Notes under the pieces: generated by a model
Told to the model about the DNA's origin: nothing
Seen by the model: only the letters and a program-made list of their open reading frames with translations
Database searches by the model: none
Position numbers and translations under genes: made by a program
Shown here: in pieces, positions 58,590-64,000 of the stretch
How positions within the stretch are numbered: position 1 is the first letter of the stretch
How the letters are laid out: the number at the start of each line of letters is the position of its first letter
Source of the DNA: Andrena cerasifolii
Taxonomy: Eukaryota > Arthropoda > Insecta > Hymenoptera > Andrenidae
Reading direction: 5' to 3'
NCBI RefSeq assembly: GCF_050908995.1
Contig: NC_135119.1
Span: 26,503,001 to 26,567,000, forward strand
Length of the DNA stretch: 64,000 nucleotides

Positions 58590-59180
58590 TGGACATTTGC
58601 CAAATAAATTATTTTATGGGTCAAAGTGGACCCTGTGTTCCTTATATGAGGGTGAAACGCTCTGCAATGGAGCACCCCGAACTCAAAAGCTTTGGAGGGT
58701 TATTTAAGCAAAATCTTAGAAGCTTAAGTCCTCTAGCAAAGTTGTTTTGGGCATCTAGTTATTCTTTTTTAGCGCACCTTTTTCAATTTGCTAAGTAAAT
58801 TATTTTATGGGTCAAAGTGGACCCTGTGTCCCTAATATGAGGGTGAAACGCTCTGCAATGGAGCACCCCGAACTCAAAAGCTTTGGAGGGTTATTTAAGC
58901 AAAATCTTAGAAGCTTAAGTCCTCTAGCAAAGTTGTTTTGGGCATCTAGTTATTCTTTTTTAGCGCACCTTTCTCAATTTGCCAAGTAAATTATTTTATG
59001 GGTCAAAGTGGACCCTGTGTCCCTAATATGAGGGTGAAACGCTCTGCAATGGAGCACCCCGAACTCAAAAGCTTTGGAGGCTTATTTAAGCTAAATCTTA
59101 GAAGCTTAAGTCCTCTAGCAAAGTTGTTTTGGGCATCTAGTTATTCTTTTTTAGCGCACCTTTCTCAATTTTTTTTAATC
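58590..59180. repeat. Tandem array of a 191-bp unit, three copies plus a fragment
   Basis: Units begin at 58616, 58807 and 58998 with exact 191-bp spacing. Each starts ATGGGTCAAAGTGGACCCTG and ends with CAATTTGCCAAGTAAATT; a fragment of the unit end precedes the first copy, and the third copy breaks off near 59170. Copies differ by only a few bases. Each copy has an open frame of 60-63 codons from that ATG. The frame is trivially shared because the copies are almost identical, so coding is not shown. Confidence 0.92.
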
Positions 59181-59199
59181 ACACAGTAGTGGAAATATT

Positions 59200-60079
59200 T
59201 ATTGCGTCACTCGAATAAATGTTATCAATCATACTGATAATTATTTACGCAACAAAGATTTCCCGGGCATTGTATTATTGTTTTGGATTGGGACCAGAAC
59301 AGTCTGACAAAATTCAGGGCCCCGAAAATAACGACCCCAGTTGCACACGCGTGTACACTTCGCTTCACGTGCGTGGATATTCACGCGTGACTGTCGTTCA
59401 TCTCCCTATACGATCATTCGCCTTACACTTTCCGTTCGAACACCGGAACCATGAAAATCTGTTCCCCCTCGGAGATGCTATTTTCGTCTTCTACGGACAA
59501 GCATTCGTAACACTTTCGCTGGAATTTCGGGGAAGGGAGGGAACTGCAACTGAAAAGGAAACGGTTTTTTCTGACTGCTTCTGGGGGACAGCCGAGCTCC
59601 ACGCGGGGATATTTATGTAACCAGAGTACCAACGACTGCACTGTTATCTTTTCAGATGACTAGTGTTTTGTCAGTCGATGCAACGATTTAGTTACGTGCG
59701 TAGCTAGAAGCCTAGCGCGGAGAAGGATGATCGAGTGGGCCCAAGTTTTAAAAGGCCACGAAAGGCTCATCGTAAATCTTGCGGGGCCCTATGCATAGCT
59801 ATTTATTATTATAAAATTTAGAAGTAGGTACAATATAATGAAGCACAATTTTTTTTGGCTCCACACTGTATTTTAGAACCCGATCCTGAGAAAAATGGAA
59901 GTTTTGCGTAATTCGCCCCAAGTAGTCTTTCGAGGGACCCTTGGGCAATAATTCCGATTCTAGAAAATCTGCATAAATCTGGCAATGGATAAAATCGTAC
60001 ACGCAACGCGGAGCACATATACAGTAATCCGCAGCTACAATAATTAATGATATCAATTAGGGAATCGTCGATGCAAGAA
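59200..60079. other. Gene-free intron sequence of the VAT1-like gene
   Basis: I see no exon. The stretch at 59380-59620 is GC-richer, with short open frames on both strands that match nothing known. A GGGCCC-rich piece at 59735-59790 resembles transposon debris. Confidence 0.35.
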
Positions 60080-60313
60080 TTGATTCTAGAACCGCGTTTC
60101 GGAACCGACATGGAACCGAAAAAATAACGATTATGGAACCGATGTGAAGAGGGAAATAGGAACAGTAACTGAAACAGATAATAGTTGGAAATTTCGGTTG
60201 TTCGTAACAGTTAGTCAGAATAAAGGTTCTTCATAACAGTTATTCAGAATAAAGGTTCTTCATAACCGTTTTTGGAGAACCGAAATCGATATTGTAACAG
60301 TTTTCAAGCCCTG
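60080..60313. mobile_element. Partial relative of the hAT-like host element at 30.7 kb
   Basis: It contains TCGGTT, GGAACCG and AGGTTCTTCATAACAGTTA motifs and ends CTGTTACAATATCG...AAGCCCTG in the same style (complement CAGGGCTTGAAAAC). The opposite terminus was not recognised. Confidence 0.5.
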
Positions 60314-60314
60314 G

Positions 60315-60547
60315 TAGGGTAAACGCACCAATAGATGGACACGTAAGGCTAATAAATGAACACTATTATAAAATTATGTTTACAGCGTGACTGATCCCAC
60401 ATGCTGCAGAAATTGTTTGGACATAAAGCAAGAATTTAAAAGAAGTCTCTAATTAATTAGTTGCTTATTTTAATAACTTATTTTACTCGTTTAAATAAAA
60501 AATGTCCATTCACTGGTACGTGTTCATTTACTGGTACATCCACCCTA
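60315..60547. mobile_element. MITE with TAGGGT termini
   Basis: A 233-bp block has inverted ends TAGGGTAAACGCACCAATAG and the complement of TAGGGTGGATGTACCAGTAA, both followed by GAACACGT/GGACACGT. It abuts the CCCTG end of the hAT-like fragment at 60080-60313. Confidence 0.6.
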
Positions 60548-60761
60548 TAAAGGCAATCGATCGAGAACGTCCAAATTGCGTTTTGCTTTTTTTTTCGCAG
60601 CAGTTGTTGTATACCAACGTCATTTAAATCTATATAAAGTATTAGTCAGCGCGTTAGTTTTCCAGATAGCAATAGTAAGCATCCTGAAGTCCTTCTTTTA
60701 TGACCTTATCCGTACCCTATTACTCATCCTCGAACCTCGATCTCTATGCCTCATCCCTTAA

Positions 60762-61468
60762 GGGGGGAGCCTGGTGTAACTAAATGAAAATCGAGGCATT
60801 TTTCGGGAATTTTTTTTAAAGATAGTATTTGATAGATCTTTCTGAAACTTTCAGGATATTGTATTAACAGGTTAAGGTATATAACAAAAAAAATTTATTA
60901 AAAAAGAGCGGCAAATAACAAAGTTATGCCCAGTCCGTTGGCGACGCAATTATTGCACTGCGGGCAACGTAGCGTCTTTTGGTTTCATCTGAAACCAAAA
61001 ATCGAACAATTTTCTTTTAGTTTATGAGTGTACGCACAGAATGAAGAAATTTGAAACTTAAAAGATGCAAAATGAACAAATGGCGGCCTCTTGAATAAAA
61101 AGTTCACTGTTTCCAACGAAATTTTGCCTTAAATGTCTAAAAAAAAGTTATTTATTTAAACAATATCATTATACTAATAACTTAGTACTATGAAGAAAAT
61201 GTTCACAAATATCCGTGCACAAGGCCAAGTCGATTGGTTGAATATTTTTTTAGTTACATTGCCCGCAAAGTGTAAAACTGTCGTTTCGAGAAAAACACAT
61301 TTCAAGTTTTGTGGTAGCCTGGCGCTCCGTAGCAAAACCGGCTATATCCGCTTTAATTTTTCGAATTTCGTTTTGCGGCTTTGGGAACATATTGTCGTGA
61401 TGTTCAACTATTGATTTATGCAAAAAAAAAAAATCGATTTCTTCGATCCGCTACACCAGGCTCCCCCC
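60762..61468. mobile_element. TTAA-flanked element, 707 bp, GGGGGGAGCCTGG termini
   Basis: TTAA stands at 60758-60761 and 61469-61472. The inverted ends GGGGGGAGCCTGGTGTA match exactly. The interior is AT-rich, with only a short frame (61190-61414) that has no recognisable similarity. The segment GTTTCGAGAAAAAC near the right end recurs at 62656, so the element at 62111 is a relative. Confidence 0.85.
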
Positions 61469-62110
61469 TTAACGACCGTTAAACTCAGGACAACCCCCAC
61501 TTTTCAGCTTACCGAAAACCGTACATATATATATTACACGCAATTCTTCCAGTCAGAAGCACTTGAGCACTTCAGTCCGAATAGTCTGGACACGAGAATC
61601 TAGTTCTGAATCTATAATCTAGTATTTATCTGTAATCGTCTTAGTTTCCCTTATTTGTATAAAGTTATTTAATAAAATAAAAGTAATACGAAAAATACGG
61701 AATACAACACAGCGTTGGCGGCTTCCACTTTCTGCCCGCCCGTGATATGATTATTCCCAGAATGCCTGCGTACACCCGTAACGCGAAGATCCTTGAACAA
61801 AGTTTGCCCTATCAGGCGGCTCTTTTAGCGCGCTCTCCGTGGGAGATGCATCATAAAACTTTATCGATCCCTCGTGACACACGCGTACGTACTTCCCCGT
61901 TATCGTCGACAATGAATCACTACGAAATAGCACGAAGTAACTTCCTCCCAAGGTTAAGCGCAAATGAGAGAATCGACGTTGCTCCGATAACGGATATGCG
62001 ATGCATCAAGCTTCCTCTGGCTGCTGTGTTAATTATACGTACGTACGCGCTGCGCGTGTATAATTCTTTAGCGTAGCAGATACTACGGTGCTTCAACCGA
62101 TGGTCAGATT

Positions 62111-62700
62111 TAAGGGGAGGTTCTGGTCTAGAGCCCCAAAAAATAGGTGATATTTAGGAATTAATTAAAGGAAAACTACAATATATAATTTAATGGGACT
62201 TGTTGCATTGTATTAAGGATGTCTTATGTTATAGAAATATATTTTTTGTTTTATAATTAATCAGTGCAAACAGCCCTGGGGAGTCGTTAAAGTTAAGGCG
62301 TCAAAAAATTGATCCAAATCGGTGGGACCTGTATCTCTAAAAGTTATTATCCGATTCGACTGAAACCTTTTTTATTTTGAAGATTATTCTTTTTTCTAGG
62401 GGGGGGGGACTAAAAAAAATTACAAAAATTACATTTTTTTTAGAAAATAACGACACTTCACGTTTGAAATCACTTTTCCCTGTATTTTTCGTCCTTTCAA
62501 CGCCTTTGAAAATTATAAATTTTCAACTTTTTGTAATTTCTTTTTAGTTCCCCCCCCCCCCTAGCCAGAAGTATATTCTTCAAAATAAAAAAAGTTTCAG
62601 TCAAATCGGATAATAACTTTTGAAGATACAGGTCCCACCGTTTTGAAAACACTGTTTCGAGAAAAACGCGTTTGAAGTTTTACGTGAGCGCCGAGTGGCC
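62111..62700. mobile_element. Truncated TTAA-type element with internal inverted repeat
   Basis: It begins TTAAGGGGAGGTTCTGGTC. Internal arms at about 62318-62410 and 62550-62643 share GGTGGGACCTGTATCTC, ATCCGATT...ACTGAAAC and a C/G homopolymer, surrounding a ~140-bp centre. No matching right TTAA end was found. Confidence 0.55.
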
Positions 62701-64000
62701 GGTCGTGAGCCATGCATTTGCCGCTACTCAAATGCCTATAACTTCGTGAATTTTACGAATTTCAACAAATCCTTTTAAACACGTTTTAAAAACTAAATTA
62801 AAATGCACTAAAAACTAAAAAATAATTAGAAGTTGAAGTATTAGAGCGATTCATCTCCTGTTATGAAATATCGTGCCCCACGATTTTATTTAAAGTGATA
62901 TTAACACCGTCGAAATTGAAGTACAGGAAAATAATTATTTTTTAGTGCATTTTAATTTAGTTAACTTACAACATTTTTAATAAAATCCTTTAACACGAAT
63001 TCTTTTTTATATATTTTTTTCCAAGTAATAACCAGATCACATACTATGTCTTTTTCTGAACTAGTGCCTACTACGCAGTACCACTATTTCCCCAGAAATT
63101 ACCATATCACATAGCATACCATTTTCCCAACAAACGCTCACATCCCTTAGAAATACGCTGCCTGAATTCCTCGCCCAGCACTCCGTCCCCGCGTCTCCAA
63201 AGTTTCCCCAACTAATTTAACTTATTGGACACCGAAAGAAGCTTCCATAATACAAATCGACCGCCCCCTCCTCCCAGCAAATACTCCATTTAATTAGCTG
63301 CTGACCGTTTTATCGGCTCTCCCAATGTTGCCTCCATACAAGAAACTTCTTTCCACCGACGGGAACGACGCATATTATTCCCGGCACCCGCCCACCGCCA
63401 GCCACGCCAATAATAACGTTCAAGCTCCGAGCTCTCAATGAAAGCGGATTGAATGCACCGAATCAACTGTGAAACGCAATAATTCCAGGGCCGCTGGATT
63501 TATCGACAGGCTACGAGGAAATGGCAATCGGCCGGGAGTTGCGTTTCACTCCGACGCGGATTTAATGGAATTTCGCGAAAACGTCCCCTCCCGGCTGCCT
63601 TTTACCTCGCTGATTTTTCTACGACAGCCGAGGGAAACAGCGCTCCGCGAGCGACCGATGTTATTAAACATTACGAAATTGGAATTCGCCCCCTCCGAAG
63701 AGAAATTTAATTCGACCCGACTCGAAACAGCTGCGAGCCAAATGCGGGGCGCTGAATAAACGCTGGTAGGTGTGTATGCTCCTCCAGAGCCGTGTCGGGT
63801 GAAACAACGCGATATTGCAGAATCGGATGAAAGAATTCTTGCATGAAAAGGCGAGTGAAAAATCGATGCCCTCGGAGGAGGCGACACCGAATGGCCATTT
63901 GCAGTGGAAATAAAATCCCGCTGCTCTGATCTCGTTTATAGTTTCGGCAGAAATTGTAGAGTCGCGGAATGTCCTTTGAGCGGAGGATGGACAGCTGAGG
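62701..64000. other. Gene-free right edge of the window
   Basis: The stretch is AT-rich to 63100, then GC-richer with CpG from 63340 onward. Frames at 63469-63759 (+) and 63546-63887 (-) overlap each other and show no family features. This is presumably still within the VAT1-like intron or near its promoter, which lies to the right. Confidence 0.35.

Noticed and set aside
63469..63887. Possible first exon of the VAT1-like gene at the right edge
   Set aside because: Neither overlapping frame contains the expected N-terminal GFGG/quinone-reductase segment, and no donor in the right phase (one base into a codon) was found with it.
1..64000. CRISPR arrays, operons, tRNA and rRNA genes
   Set aside because: The spliced genes show this is a eukaryotic nuclear region. 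The tandem arrays have no unique spacers, and no convincing tRNA or rRNA sequence was seen by eye; a tRNA scan would be decisive.

Overview
The window looks like nuclear DNA of an insect. The genes are split by many GT-AG introns, several only 60-80 bases long. Codon use is mixed, the non-coding DNA is AT-rich, and introns and intergenic DNA are full of short non-autonomous transposons. A hymenopteran source is plausible but cannot be shown from the sequence. All exon borders below were read by eye from splice signals, reading phase and remembered family sequence. No search was run.

Layout, left to right. (1) 1-1277 (+): last three exons of an alpha-N-acetylgalactosaminidase/alpha-galactosidase gene. 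(2) 1510-8085 (-): complete 19-exon gene for phosphoribosylformylglycinamidine synthase (purine synthesis), convergent with the first. (3) 9226-14105 (-): complete 14-exon gene for Mediator subunit MED25. (4) 15796-17980 (+): complete 6-exon gene for Bora, the Aurora-A/Plk1 activator, divergent from MED25. (5) 19478-20500 (+): an apparently intronless gene for a 340-residue protein, possibly related to the MAP10 N-terminal domain. (6) 21869-29218 (+): complete gene for a macroglobulin complement-related protein (Mcr/TEP6 type) with an LDLa module, a lost thioester cysteine and a C-terminal membrane segment. (7) 36407-55083 (-): last five exons of a VAT-1-homologue-like oxidoreductase gene, with introns of 11 kb, 5.8 kb and more than 8.9 kb. 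Its first exon(s) lie beyond the right edge.

The genes do not form a pathway; they are ordinary neighbours (purine synthesis, transcription, mitosis, junction/immune function, membrane trafficking). The right half (29-64 kb) is almost wholly non-coding. It holds foldback and MITE-like elements, several nested inside one another with readable target-site duplications; retrotransposon 3' tails; and three tandem arrays (29-30 bp, 17 bp and 191 bp units).

The most unusual signals are: two 650-bp near-perfect palindromes that share arms but carry different matched termini; a retrotransposon tail between ~160-bp direct repeats next to a VAT1 exon; a three-layer transposon nest at 30.7-31.5 kb; a 60-nt stop-free in-frame intron in PFAS; and a duplicated mini-exon in MED25. 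I found no operon, CRISPR array, or clearly new multi-gene system.
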